Of a DNA stretch of 46,447 nucleotides, positions 32,451 through 40,184 are shown one piece after another. How positions within the stretch are numbered: position 1 is the stretch's first letter; the number at the start of each line of letters is the position of its first letter. A program made the translations under genes and the position numbers. The stretch comes from Nonomuraea antri. GTDB lineage: Bacteria > Actinomycetota > Actinomycetes > Streptosporangiales > Streptosporangiaceae. Below the pieces are notes generated by a model. It ran no database searches and was not told the DNA's origin. It saw only the letters and a list, made by a program, of their open reading frames with translations. The DNA is taken from positions 1 through 46,447 of the forward strand of contig NZ_JABCPZ010000064.1 of assembly GCF_013283785.1 (NCBI RefSeq), given 5' to 3'.

Positions 32451-33833
32451 CCCAGCTTCTGGATCAGGTGGCCAGGAGGGGTATCACCGGCTTCACCGAC
32501 AGTAAGGGCCGCGTCTTGTCAGCCAGCGCGTACGCCGAGATGGCCACTCGGACGGCGATGGCGCAGGCCGCGACGGATGGCCACCTCGCCACCCTGGCCG
32601 AGAACGACATCGACCTCGTCATCGTCTCCCGGCCGCCGTACACGTGCGAGCGGTGCGCCCGCTGGGAAGGCAAGATCCTCTCCCAGACGGGGCCGATCGG
32701 CTGGCGGCAGGAAGAGACCGCCGTGTCCGACGACATGGTGAGCGTGTTCGTCGAAGGCACAGTGACACAGGCCCGCGCCGCCGGCCTGCTGCATCCCGCC
32801 TGCGGGCACACGCTCGGCGGCTACCTGCCGGGCGCCACCCGGCCGCTGCCGCCGATCCGGCATCGCGCCGGACCTGACGGCTACAAGGCGGCGCAGAAGT
32901 TGCGCCGCCTCGAATCGGAGCTGAGGAGCGCGAAGCGGCAGGCCGGGGTCGCGCTCGACGCTGAGCAGCGCAGGAAGGCGGCCGCCCGCGCTGACCGGCT
33001 CACCGGGCAGATCCGCGAGCACGCCAAGCAGTCCGGCATCCCGGCCCGCTCCGACCGGCAGGCGCAGGAGACGCTTCCGCGTGACCTGGACAAGCGCACG
33101 GATGAGGCCTTGGCCGCGCTGCTCGGCCGGTGGGCGAGCGACGAGGCCGCCGTGGCGAGGATCATCAGCGTGCTGGAGCGGCGCGACACCGAACGCGACC
33201 AGGCGCGCGAGAAGCGGGTGCGGGAGGCGGTCGCCAAGCTGCCGCCCGAGTTCGTCAACGCCTCCGACGACCAGGTGAGATGGAGCTGGTGCGGCGCTTC
33301 TCCAAAGAGGGTGACCCGGTCGCGCTGGAGCGGCTGCTGGCCGACCTGGACGCGCGCGAGCAGGACCCGACGTGGTCGTGGCAGGCCGACGACACCGCCG
33401 AAGACCGCGCTGTCACCGACCTTATCGACGACGGCGTGGACCCGATGGACGCCTACGCGCAGGTGTACGGCCTCGACCCCGAGGTGGCACGGGGTGAGGA
33501 GTCTCGGCAGACGGCCGAGCAGATGCGGCGCCCCGGGGAGACGCTGGACCAGGTGGCCAAGCGGCTGTACGACGAATGGCTGGAGACCCAGTTCCTGGCG
33601 GCTGAGCGGTACACGCGGGGCATCCTCACCAACCAAGCGGGCCGGGCGGCCGGGATCGACGGCCGCACCCTGCTGTCCGGCCGCAGGCGCGAGCCGACAA
33701 GTACGCCTCGGACGAGCTCAAGGCGTGGTGGGAGAACCACCCGCGCATGACGCTGATCGAATTCCGGGCGGACCTGCTCGGCCGCGCCTCCGACCGGAAG
33801 GCCGCTCAGCGAGCGAGGGAGCAGCGGAGGTGA
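32440..33833 (+). pseudogene. MuF/minor capsid protein 2-like head protein, 5' truncated
   Basis: The first recognisable residues are QAQLLDQVARRGITGFTDSK, then SASAYAEMATRTAMAQAATD, PPYTCERCARWEGKIL (the CxxC of the Phage_min_cap2 family) and LLHPACGHTLGGYLPGA. A long helical C-terminal region follows with shifts near 33278 and 33690, ending FRADLLGRASDRKAAQ and TGA 33831-33833. The portal-proximal N-terminal half is missing. Such proteins connect portal and capsid or carry toxins at their C-terminus. Confidence 0.75.
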
Positions 33834-34360
33834 GCCTGTCCGGCCTCGACCGGCGCGCGGCCATCACGACCGCGCGGTGGGCCGCGCTGCACGCGCGGCC
33901 GATCACCGAATGCCCGTACGACTCTGCGGGCGCGACCGCTCGTGAACGGGCGCTCGGCGTGCTGTGGCTGCGCATCTACCGCAGCTACTGTTGTCAAGAA
34001 AACTCTCGGCATCCCCGCATGGGCTTCATCCGGTCCGTCCTCCCGCAGCCGGTGCTCGACTTCCTCGGCATCCACTCCCCGTCCCGACTCTTCGCCAAGA
34101 TCGGCCGCCAGGTCCCGGCCGGGCTCGCTCTCGGCATCACCGCCGCAGGCGGCCTCGTGCGTACCGCCGTCCAGCGCATGGCCGGAATCGTCGCCGGCGC
34201 GGCCATTCCCGACGTCCCCACGCCGGGCTTCGCACTCCCGTCCGGCGGCCTAGGGTCGCGGGTCGTGGTGCACCAGACGAACTACTACCCGCAGGCCGAA
34301 CCCACCTCGGCCACCGTCAACCACGGGCTCCAGCTCGCGGGCGCATTGGGGGTGATCTGA
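33830..34360 (+). pseudogene. In-frame chimera: Rmf/CrpP-fold-like start, tape-measure end
   Basis: GTG 33830 overlaps the preceding stop. Residues 1-54 (RRAAITTARWAALHARPITE, CPYDS, LGVLWLRIYRSY) resemble small Rmf/CrpP-fold proteins. From about 33995 the same frame reads the C-terminal end of a tape-measure protein (VLDFLGIHSPSRLFAKIGRQ, VPAGLALGITAAGGLVRTAV). A large deletion removed capsid, connector and most tail genes between them and left an open frame. Whether the 176-residue hybrid is made is unknown. Confidence 0.65.
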
Positions 34361-34362
34361 CC

Positions 34363-35244
34363 GTGCCACAGTACTACCTGGACGGCGTGCCGCTCGACCA
34401 CCCCGGCCGACTGCTGGCGGCTCAATCGCGGAACTCAGCGCCGGCCGCTGCCGGGCGCGCGAGCGGTCCGCGTCGCCGTCCCCCGGCCGCGCCGGGAACT
34501 GCCCATCGTTGGCCTCGACCACGAACTCACCAGCTTCTCGCTGGTGCTCACCGTCACTGGAGCCACCCCGGCATGCGTCGACGGCGGCTTCGCCCAGCTC
34601 GAAGCCAACCTCGAAGCCCTCAGTGCCCTGCTCGCGTCCGGCACCGGCTCATGCGCCTCCGCTACCAGGCAGGCAGTATCGTCCGCGTCGCCGACGTCAC
34701 CATCGTCGCCGCCAGCGAGCCCGACCTCCACGTCGATGCAGCCCGCGCCCGCCTCACCGCCGTCGTTGAAGTGCCCGGCGTCTACTGGCGCGACGAGACC
34801 ACCACCACCTGGGCCGGTAACGCCGACACCGAAAACCAGCCGATCACCACTCTGGTCGGCTCCACCGCGCCCATCGTGGACTCGCTCATCCGGATCACCG
34901 GCCCCATCTCGTCGGCGACCGTGACCGACGTCGCCACCGGCGGCGTGCTCGGCCTGCTCACATCCGGCTCGACCACCATCGCGGCGGGGGAACGGTTACT
35001 GCTCGACGCTGCGGCGATGCGCGCCGCCCTGGTCACCACGGACACGTGGGACCTGGCCACGGGCACGGACAAGACCGGCGTCATCTCCGTGTTCGGGCCA
35101 GGCTCGGCGTCGCGGTGGCTGCACCTCACCCCAGCCGTCGCGGTAGGCGATCCGTTCTCCCGTGCGGTGCTCATCTCCTGCTCTGACTCCGGCGTCACTG
35201 TCGCCTCCAAGCTGGAGGTGCGAGCTCCCCGCGCGTTTCTGTAA
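34363..35244 (+). pseudogene. Phage minor/distal tail protein, frameshifted
   Basis: GTG 34363 reads VPQYYLDGVPLDHP. Shifts near 34405 and 34655 move the middle (ELTSFSLVLTVTGATP, GGFAQLEANLEALSALLASG) to other frames before the original frame resumes (MRLRYQAGSIVRVADVTIVA, then a beta-rich C-terminus ending ASKLEVRAPRAFL). With repairs about 293 residues, a typical position directly after the tape measure. Tail-tip role inferred from position. Confidence 0.65.
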
Positions 35245-35254
35245 AGAGGGCCTC

Positions 35255-35511
35255 TGGCGCAATGGGAGTGGCACGGTCTCCATGAACTGGGGTCTGTGAC
35301 GGGGTACGTGTGGCGCAGTTCGTGATGAATGCAGAACTCTGGCGCTATCGCAGTGGCGTAATCTCCGTGAGAGAGGGTCTTTGGTGAATGGAATGTGGCG
35401 AAGTTCATCATGAATGCAGAATCTTTGGCGCTATCGCGGCGGCGTAATCCCCATGACAGAGGGTCTTTGACGAACGGAATGTGGCATGGTTCCCCATGAA
35501 CGCAGGAGCTG
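35255..35511. repeat. Tandem repeat array, 3 x ~86 bp (6-7 x ~43 bp)
   Basis: Units at 35255-35339, 35340-35425 and 35426-35511, each made of two related half-units of 42 and 44 bases; a seventh half-unit starts at 35512. Shared words in the half-units are TGGCG or TGACG at the start, GTGGC near base 14, CATGA near base 26, and a GGGTCTT or GAATCTT end. The period is not a multiple of three, so it is not a coding repeat. It lies between a tail-gene stop (35244) and the hydrophobic peptide gene. Confidence 0.85.
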
Positions 35512-35615
35512 TGGCGATGTCCGCTACAACAGGTCACCGTCGTTGCTACACTGCAAGCGAACCCTAGACAGCCAGTGACTCTTATCGCGGATGGCTGGGG
35601 AGATCACAAGGAAGA

Positions 35616-35646
35616 CCCCGCCCTCGGCCAACAACCACGAGCGGGG
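35616..35646 (-). terminator. Second hairpin downstream of the peptide gene
   Basis: CCCCG (35616-35620) pairs with CGGGG (35642-35646) and CTCG with CGAG inside, with a two-base bulge. It lies beyond the first terminator and may protect or end the same leftward transcript. Confidence 0.5.
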
Positions 35647-35662
35647 CTCCCTACCCAACGGG

Positions 35663-35698
35663 CGGGCCTTCTAGCGATGTCAGCGCTAGTGAGGCCCG
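35663..35698 (-). terminator. Terminator overlapping the peptide stop codon
   Basis: CGGGCCT (35663-35669) pairs with AGGCCCG (35692-35698), and CTAGCG (35671-35676) with CGCTAG (35684-35689), loop of 7. The TAG stop of the peptide gene lies inside the stem, as in compact toxin or small-RNA transcripts. Confidence 0.65.
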
Positions 35699-35784
35699 TT
35701 CCTATTCAGGAAGTCGAGCAGGACCATAAGGAGCTGGATCAGAACCAGCAGCCGATCGTTGTCCGGCCCGTATGAGCCCAGCAC
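35686..35784 (-). CDS. 32-residue hydrophobic peptide, type I toxin-like
   Basis: GTG 35784 lies 11 bases after AAGGGGG. The peptide starts VLGSYGPDNDR, has one membrane-spanning helix (LLVLIQLLMVLLDFL) and ends NRNGPH. Size, a single Leu/Val-rich helix, a charged residue near the membrane border and a terminator overlapping the stop are features of membrane-damaging type I toxins and holin-like peptides. No antisense antitoxin RNA can be identified from sequence alone. It sits next to the 86-bp repeat array. Confidence 0.5.
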   Translation of the reverse strand: MLGSYGPDNDRLLVLIQLLMVLLDFLNRNGPH

Positions 35785-36158
35785 TCTACTTTCACCCCCT
35801 TCCACACCCAGGAGGGTGCAGCCGGTCGGCCACACCGCGAGGCACCCACCAGGACCAAGGTCGGCTGGGCGTCCCGCAGCGTGGCCGCGCGGAAGGAGCG
35901 AGCACAGTGCGCCGAGCTGCGAGCCGTAAGTCTAGCGCGACTAAAGCCTCCGCATGCAATTTCTACCCGGCTGTGCGGGCCCCGAGTATTGACGGAGCTT
36001 TGTTGAACCTCAATTCAGCAGAGTGCCTGTGTCTTGTCGTTGAACGTCACTTCAACTAGGTGCGCAGGCCAGGGAGTTGCAGGGCAAGTTCAGGGCAACC
36101 AACTCGCCTCAGAATAACGATCCAACCTTGAATCCTTGGGGGCGAGGGAGAGAACGAC
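35785..36158. other. Intergenic region with two operator-like palindromes
   Basis: No gene I can support. GTTGAA-N6-TTCAG at 36002-36018 and GTTGAA-N6-TTCAAC at 36039-36056 are two copies of one palindrome with centres 37-38 bases apart. A rightward frame here (35772-36059) has poor codon use and no ribosome site. Confidence 0.5.
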
Positions 36159-36877
36159 ATGCCGTTCGACCTCCGCCTCGTCGCTACGCCCCCAACGGTA
36201 CGCGGCTCGGAATCCTCCCGCACCCTCTGAACATCCAGGTCGCCTGACCCTTGAACGACATCGCCTCGCTCAAGTTCACCTACAGCCGCCACGTGGTCGG
36301 CGCACAGCACATCGCCCAGCCGTGCGAGATCGGCGTCCAATGGACAGCGGACGGGATCGTCTGGACCGAGAACGGCGACGGCCGCTTCATCCTGGCCCAC
36401 CGCGAGGGCGATGCTGCGTCGTGCCGCCTCGTAGAACAGGTGCTTTGCCCGGTCCATCCGAGCGAGAATCGTCCGCCATTCATCCCATGCGTTGGGCTTG
36501 GAGCGGGCGTACACTTGGAGATCGATTACAGCATCCAACCACGCCAGGGCTGCATCCGCCGTTGTGTGGTCGCCGAAAACGAGAACCTTTTGCAAGGCTC
36601 TATTGCGTCCGAGTTCCGTCTCGGAGATGAGCGCCCAGCCAGTGTCCCAGTCAATGGGGAGGCTTCGTGAGCGAGGACGATCTGAAGCAGTGATACGGCA
36701 TGTCAGGTCGAACGTCTCTTGGATGAGGCCGGCGAACTCCACGTAGGCATCCAGTCGGTGCTCGTCCCAGCGGATGGCTTGTTCCCTCTTCCATCGACGC
36801 TGATCAGCGAAGCTCGTGGTGGCAATGGTGCCGATCACTCCGATCACGACACCGACCAGAGGCAGGAGCTGTCCCAT
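36056..36877 (-). CDS. Single-TM hypothetical protein (true 3' end nearer 36420)
   Basis: ATG 36877 starts an N-terminal TM (GQLLPLVGVVIGVIGTIATT), followed by a cytosolic domain (RRWKREQAIRWDEHRLDAYV, EFAGLIQETFDLTC, RAKHLFYEAARRSIALAVG). The family is usually about 160-190 residues. The frame here stays open to 36056 but beyond ~36420 it merely shadows the tail-gene remnant, so the normal C-terminus is probably lost. Same design as the gene at 26444. Function unknown. Confidence 0.5.
   Translation of the reverse strand: MGQLLPLVGVVIGVIGTIATTSFADQRRWKREQAIRWDEHRLDAYVEFAGLIQETFDLTCRITASDRPRSRSLPIDWDTGWALISETELGRNRALQKVLVFGDHTTADAALAWLDAVIDLQVYARSKPNAWDEWRTILARMDRAKHLFYEAARRSIALAVGQDEAAVAVLGPDDPVRCPLDADLARLGDVLCADHVAAVGELERGDVVQGSGDLDVQRVREDSEPRTVGGVATRRRSNGMSFSPSPPRIQGWIVILRRVGCPELALQLPGLRT
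36159..36420 (+). pseudogene. Phage minor tail protein, N-terminal remnant
   Basis: GGGAGAG precedes ATG 36159 (PFDLR). After one shift near 36180 the frame reads RYAPNGTRLGILPHPLNIQV, a TGA in place of the expected Trp at 36246, then PLNDIASLKFTYSRHVVGAQ and EIGVQWTADGIVWTENGDGR. This is the start of the siphophage minor tail protein that follows the distal tail protein. Homology ends near 36420, where the opposite-strand gene has replaced the rest. Confidence 0.6.
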
Positions 36878-36954
36878 GTCCGGAGGGTGGCAGAACTCAG
36901 GGATGCGGGATATGGCCGATTCAGCATGGCCTCGTCCCATGACGACTTGGCCGC

Positions 36955-37148
36955 GAACCTGCCACCATCCGGAAGTGGATGCGGCGCTACGGCGCTCGCC
37001 GGCCGGCAGCCCCGGGCGGGAAGTTGTCCACGACGACGCGGCACTGGTGGTCATCGAGTGGTGCATCTGGGATGAACGGGAAGTCCCCGTCACGCTGGAG
37101 GTCCACGACGAACCCCGCGCTGCCTGCCGGGCCGATGCTGCGGGGTGA
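36955..37148 (+). pseudogene. Decayed second copy of MerR-like HTH gene
   Basis: Reads ATIRKWMRRYG in one frame and SPGREVVHDDAALVVIEWCI, WDEREVPVTLEVHDEP in another, ending TGA 37146-37148. This aligns with the intact gene at 17602-17847. It lacks its start and has at least one frameshift. It marks a duplicated element module near the right side. Confidence 0.6.
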
Positions 37149-37314
37149 CTACGTCGGGCTGGTTCTTCGGGGACGATCCGGGCGGATGCGCAGAGCGGCA
37201 GCGGGGTGCCTCGCGCTCATGTACGCGAACAGCGGGTCCTCCAGCCCGTTGCCTCTGTGAGCCGGGGGCTCGGTCGCGTACGGCGGCGGCGTCCAGGAGA
37301 GCGCCATGCACAGG

Positions 37315-37353
37315 GCGCCCGCCCCGCTGGCCGGTGGTCAGCGGGGCGGGCGC
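37315..37353 (-). terminator. Very strong terminator, 15-bp stem
   Basis: GCGCCCGCCCCGCTG pairs perfectly with CAGCGGGGCGGGCGC across a 9-base loop, 7 bases after the leftward stop at 37360. Confidence 0.85.
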
Positions 37354-37359
37354 TCGTCG

Positions 37360-37623
37360 TCAGCGGTAGTACTCGCGGAAGAACGTGAAGTTGCGATATT
37401 CGCGGACTCGTCCGCTCCTGTAGATGTAGTCGTAGTTGCCGACGCCTGGGCGTGGTTGGACCTCGAAGGCCTCTTCGTCGGGGTGCTGGGGAACGTAGCA
37501 GCAGGCATTGGCAGGGGTCGCCGTGCTGACGGCTGCGGTGACAGTGAGGCCGGCGGTCGCGATGGCCAGGGATGCCAGTAGCCGCACCCAGCGGCGGGTG
37601 GGGCGGGGGACATCAGCTTGCAT
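37360..37623 (-). CDS. Small secreted Tyr/Arg-rich protein
   Basis: ATG 37623 follows AGGAG. 87 residues: signal peptide (VRLLASLAIATAGLTVTAAV, cleavage around ANA) and a ~48-residue mature peptide with a CC pair and aromatic-rich end (YDYIYRSGRVREYRNFTFFR). No family recognised. Monocistronic with a very strong terminator. Confidence 0.65.
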   Translation of the reverse strand: MQADVPRPTRRWVRLLASLAIATAGLTVTAAVSTATPANACCYVPQHPDEEAFEVQPRPGVGNYDYIYRSGRVREYRNFTFFREYYR

Positions 37624-37764
37624 GTCTGCTCCTGTCATGGTCGGGATGCCGGAGATCTCCGGCCCGTTCTATTCGGAAACGGAGCATCCGCCGGATGTGC
37701 CGACGGCCATGGAATCGTCGCCGGACTCTTGACCGGGTTGTCGTAACGTGCCATGCAAGCGGGC

Positions 37765-37806
37765 TGCGACGTAGACCAGGCCCGCCTGATCATCCGGCCC
37801 TGGTCT
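37765..37806 (-). terminator. Hairpin with perfect 10-bp stem
   Basis: GTAGACCAGG and CCTGGTCTAC pair exactly, with extra inner GC pairing. It overlaps a minus-strand stop at 37805 and follows no clear rightward gene. The stretch 37624-38545 is otherwise gene-poor. Confidence 0.65.
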
Positions 37807-38170
37807 ACTCGACTTGTACCGGGTTGGTGGAGGACGTGAGGTTCAAGCCTCCCCGCCAAACCATGCGTCCACCTGGGTGGCGTGACGAGCAGGTGCCGCA
37901 GTCCAAGTGGGTCCGGTTGCGCGTTGACGTCTCACCCCGTGTGCGTGAGAGCCAGAGCAGGGCGTCCTGATCGACCTCATGGCCGACCAGCTCACCGTCG
38001 TCTGCAGATTCACCGCTCCTTGACCGTTGGCCATCTTCTGTACCAGCGACTCCGGCTCCGCAGCTCCGGCGGGCCAGGTCGGGCCAGCGATGGCGACAAG
38101 CTTGCCGACTGGCCACCACCAAGGTGCGTCGCCGGTTGCCGCTGTGCGTCTTTGGGCTCGGTACGAACAT
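37805..38170 (-). CDS. Doubtful ORF ending at the hairpin
   Basis: From ATG 38170 the frame is open for 121 codons and ends at TAG 37807-37805 inside the terminator stem, which is its main support. The last part (DDGELVGHEVDQDALLWLSR, NRTHLDCGTCSSRHPGGR) looks protein-like; the first half has poor composition. It may be a remnant with a frameshift near 38035. Bases 38171-38545 hold nothing I can name. Confidence 0.2.
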   Translation of the reverse strand: MFVPSPKTHSGNRRRTLVVASRQACRHRWPDLARRSCGAGVAGTEDGQRSRSGESADDGELVGHEVDQDALLWLSRTRGETSTRNRTHLDCGTCSSRHPGGRMVWRGGLNLTSSTNPVQVE

Positions 38171-38545
38171 GGGGGATCCAGCGGGTCGGTTACGGCACCG
38201 CGGCGGTCCAGGGGCTGGACGCCGGTGCCGAGGCCGCGCGCTGCGCCGGACCTGTTGGCTGCTCGTCAGCAGCGACGACCTGTGGGCCGTGATCCGCGCG
38301 GCGGGGCCCTGCGCCTTGAGCCCACGGACAACCTGCGGCGCGTGCTCGCCTCGCCCGGCAGACCGACGGCCAGGCCGCCCCTTGACCGGTTTCTGGACGT
38401 CTCGCCGACGTCCCCACGCCGTCCGGCGCGGCTCCGCGGCGGATCGGTGTTCCGGCCCAGGCGGCACGGCTTCAGGTCATCGCTGTCGATCGGAAGCCGA
38501 CGTAATCGAGCTGCGGCAGGGCTCGCGGCCAGGCAGCATGATGAC

Positions 38546-39055
38546 ATGACGGATCTTCGATGGGACGAGGTCAGGGACTTCTTCGATCCCGACTTCATGG
38601 GAGCGTTGCCGGACCTCTTCGTCCCGGACGCCACCGTCGAGGACTGGCAGACCGTCCTGGACCTGGTCAGAACGCGAGGATGGCAGTGGCAGTACTCGCA
38701 AGGGGACACGATCCTGCCGTTGCCCACCGCCGCCGAAGTGCTCGCGCGTTCACCCGATGCTGACACGGTGTCGCTGCGGGTCTGGCCCGCTCCGGGCGTG
38801 CTCGCGATCTTCCTGCTCATGTCCGACACCGAGATCGACTTCGATGTCGACCTTCGTGAACTGCAAGGGCAAGAAGGCGTTGACATACTTTGCGACTTCC
38901 TGCGGGCGATCGGGAGCGAACTCGGCAAGCCAGTGCTGATGACCCCGGAAGGCGGAAGCCTGGACCCGGTTCTCGGCTTCGATCCCGTCGTCGGCAAGGT
39001 CGTCCTGCTCGGGGATCCGGCACCCGATTGGTCGCGCCCGACTGGCCTGGCTTGA
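38546..39055 (+). CDS. Conserved actinomycete hypothetical protein
   Basis: 169 residues from ATG 38546 (TDLRWDEVRDFFDPDFMGAL, PDLFVPDATVEDWQTVLDLV, IDFDVDLRELQGQEGVDILC, KPVLMTPEGG). I recognise the pattern from a family widespread in Streptomyces and relatives, about 170 residues, soluble and acidic. Its role is unknown; some members lie near secreted-toxin immunity genes. Intact, no frameshift. Confidence 0.65.
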   Translation: MTDLRWDEVRDFFDPDFMGALPDLFVPDATVEDWQTVLDLVRTRGWQWQYSQGDTILPLPTAAEVLARSPDADTVSLRVWPAPGVLAIFLLMSDTEIDFDVDLRELQGQEGVDILCDFLRAIGSELGKPVLMTPEGGSLDPVLGFDPVVGKVVLLGDPAPDWSRPTGLA

Positions 39056-39390
39056 CGGACGGATTCCAGATCAGCTGCGACTACCTGGCGGAGGAGGAGC
39101 TGTGCCGCGAGATGTCCTTCTGGCCTTGGGCCACCCCCTTGCGGTTCACGGCCCGTTTCGGGTGAGTGTGACGGTGACTTGGCCCATACCGTACGGCGGT
39201 TGTCACGGTCTCGGCGTCGGAGGCGGTGGTGCGTCCGCTTCGGGTGACGCCGGGCAGGGGTGCGGCCGGCCTCGATGCGGAGCGGCTGCGGCACCGCGAC
39301 CGGCGCTGCGGTGGTGTGGCGTGCAACCGCATCGCCTGGTGGGCACCGCGCCATGGCGGATCGCGCCCCTGCGAGGACGCACGTCGGGAC
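39056..39390. other. 335-base gap without a supported gene
   Basis: Open frames in this stretch have no ribosome site or typical codon bias, and I see no strong hairpin or RNA gene. It separates the hypothetical gene at 38546 from the leftward azoreductase end. Confidence 0.4.
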
Positions 39391-40041
39391 TCAGGCGGCG
39401 GCGCTCGTGACGTCGGCGAGCTTGCCGGCGAGTACGCGAGCACGGTGGTGGGCCCCGGCCATGGACGCCTCGTGCATCGGAAGCAGCGCGGCCAGCGCCG
39501 TCTCGTGGGGAGCCATGGTCAGCTCGGGGATCACGGTGGTGACGTCCAGGCCGAACATGTCCTCGTGGCCGAGCAGCGCCTCGAGGACGGGGACGACGTA
39601 GTCCAGGCCGTACCTGGGAGCACCGGGGCCGTAGCTGCCGCCCCGAGCCGAGATCACCACGGCGGGACGCCCGGCGACCTGCGACGGGCTTCCGCGCTTG
39701 ACCGTGCGGCCGAAGACGATGATCTGGTCGAGCCATGCCTTGAACACCGACGGCATCGTCAGGTTGTACATCGGCACCGTGAAGAGATAGGCGCCGGCGC
39801 CGAGGAACTCTTCGATCAGGGTGTCCTGTATCGCCGCTGCGGCAGCCTGCTCGTCGGTGTGCTGGGCGGGGTCGGTGGCGCGTGCGGTGATGCCGGCCGC
39901 GCTGATGTGCGGCACGGGTGCGGCGGCGAGATCGCGGTGAACGACCTCGCCGTGCCAGCCGTCGAGGAAGGACTGGGCGACCTGGCGGGAGATCGAGGCC
40001 TCGCCGAGCGAGGAGGAGTCGATGTGAAGCAGGTAAGACAT
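39391..40041 (-). CDS. azoR: FMN-dependent NADH-azoreductase / quinone reductase
   Basis: AAAGGAA lies upstream of ATG 40041. 216 residues of the flavodoxin-like AzoR family: LLHIDSSSLGEASISRQVAQ (FMN phosphate site), FTVPMYNLTMPSVFKAWLDQ (the PMYN loop), ISARGGSYGPG. The enzyme reduces azo compounds and quinones with NAD(P)H in the cytoplasm, protecting against electrophile stress. Divergent from an HxlR regulator with an operator between them, so probably induced by quinone or thiol stress. Confidence 0.92.
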   Translation of the reverse strand: MSYLLHIDSSSLGEASISRQVAQSFLDGWHGEVVHRDLAAAPVPHISAAGITARATDPAQHTDEQAAAAAIQDTLIEEFLGAGAYLFTVPMYNLTMPSVFKAWLDQIIVFGRTVKRGSPSQVAGRPAVVISARGGSYGPGAPRYGLDYVVPVLEALLGHEDMFGLDVTTVIPELTMAPHETALAALLPMHEASMAGAHHRARVLAGKLADVTSAAA

Positions 40042-40138
40042 GGGTGGGTTCCTTTCGGAGTGGTTTGAGAGAGCGCGCTTCCGGTGATCCGAGAGCGAGC
40101 CGTGGTCGTGGATCGGTGGTGTGTTGCCGTTGGTGGGC

Positions 40139-40159
40139 GTTACATACTGGTAGTGCGGT
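40139..40159. promoter_or_regulatory. HxlR-type operator in azoR/hxlR promoter
   Basis: GTTACATACTGGTAGTGCGG (+T) contains the core ACT-NN-TAGT. The same 21-bp pattern, GTTACnnACTnnTAGTGnGGT, recurs at 41469-41489 on the other strand ahead of the DsbA-like gene. Located 26 bases before the hxlR start. Confidence 0.65.
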
Positions 40160-40184
40160 TACACCCGGATGAGAGGTATTTGAG

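Noticed and set aside
35255..35511. CRISPR array
   Set aside because: The repeats are contiguous and degenerate, with no unique spacers and no cas genes in the window.
34782..35537. A 251-residue minus-strand protein across the repeat array
   Set aside because: The repeat period (86) is not a multiple of three, the frame is antisense to a tail gene, and it lacks a ribosome site.
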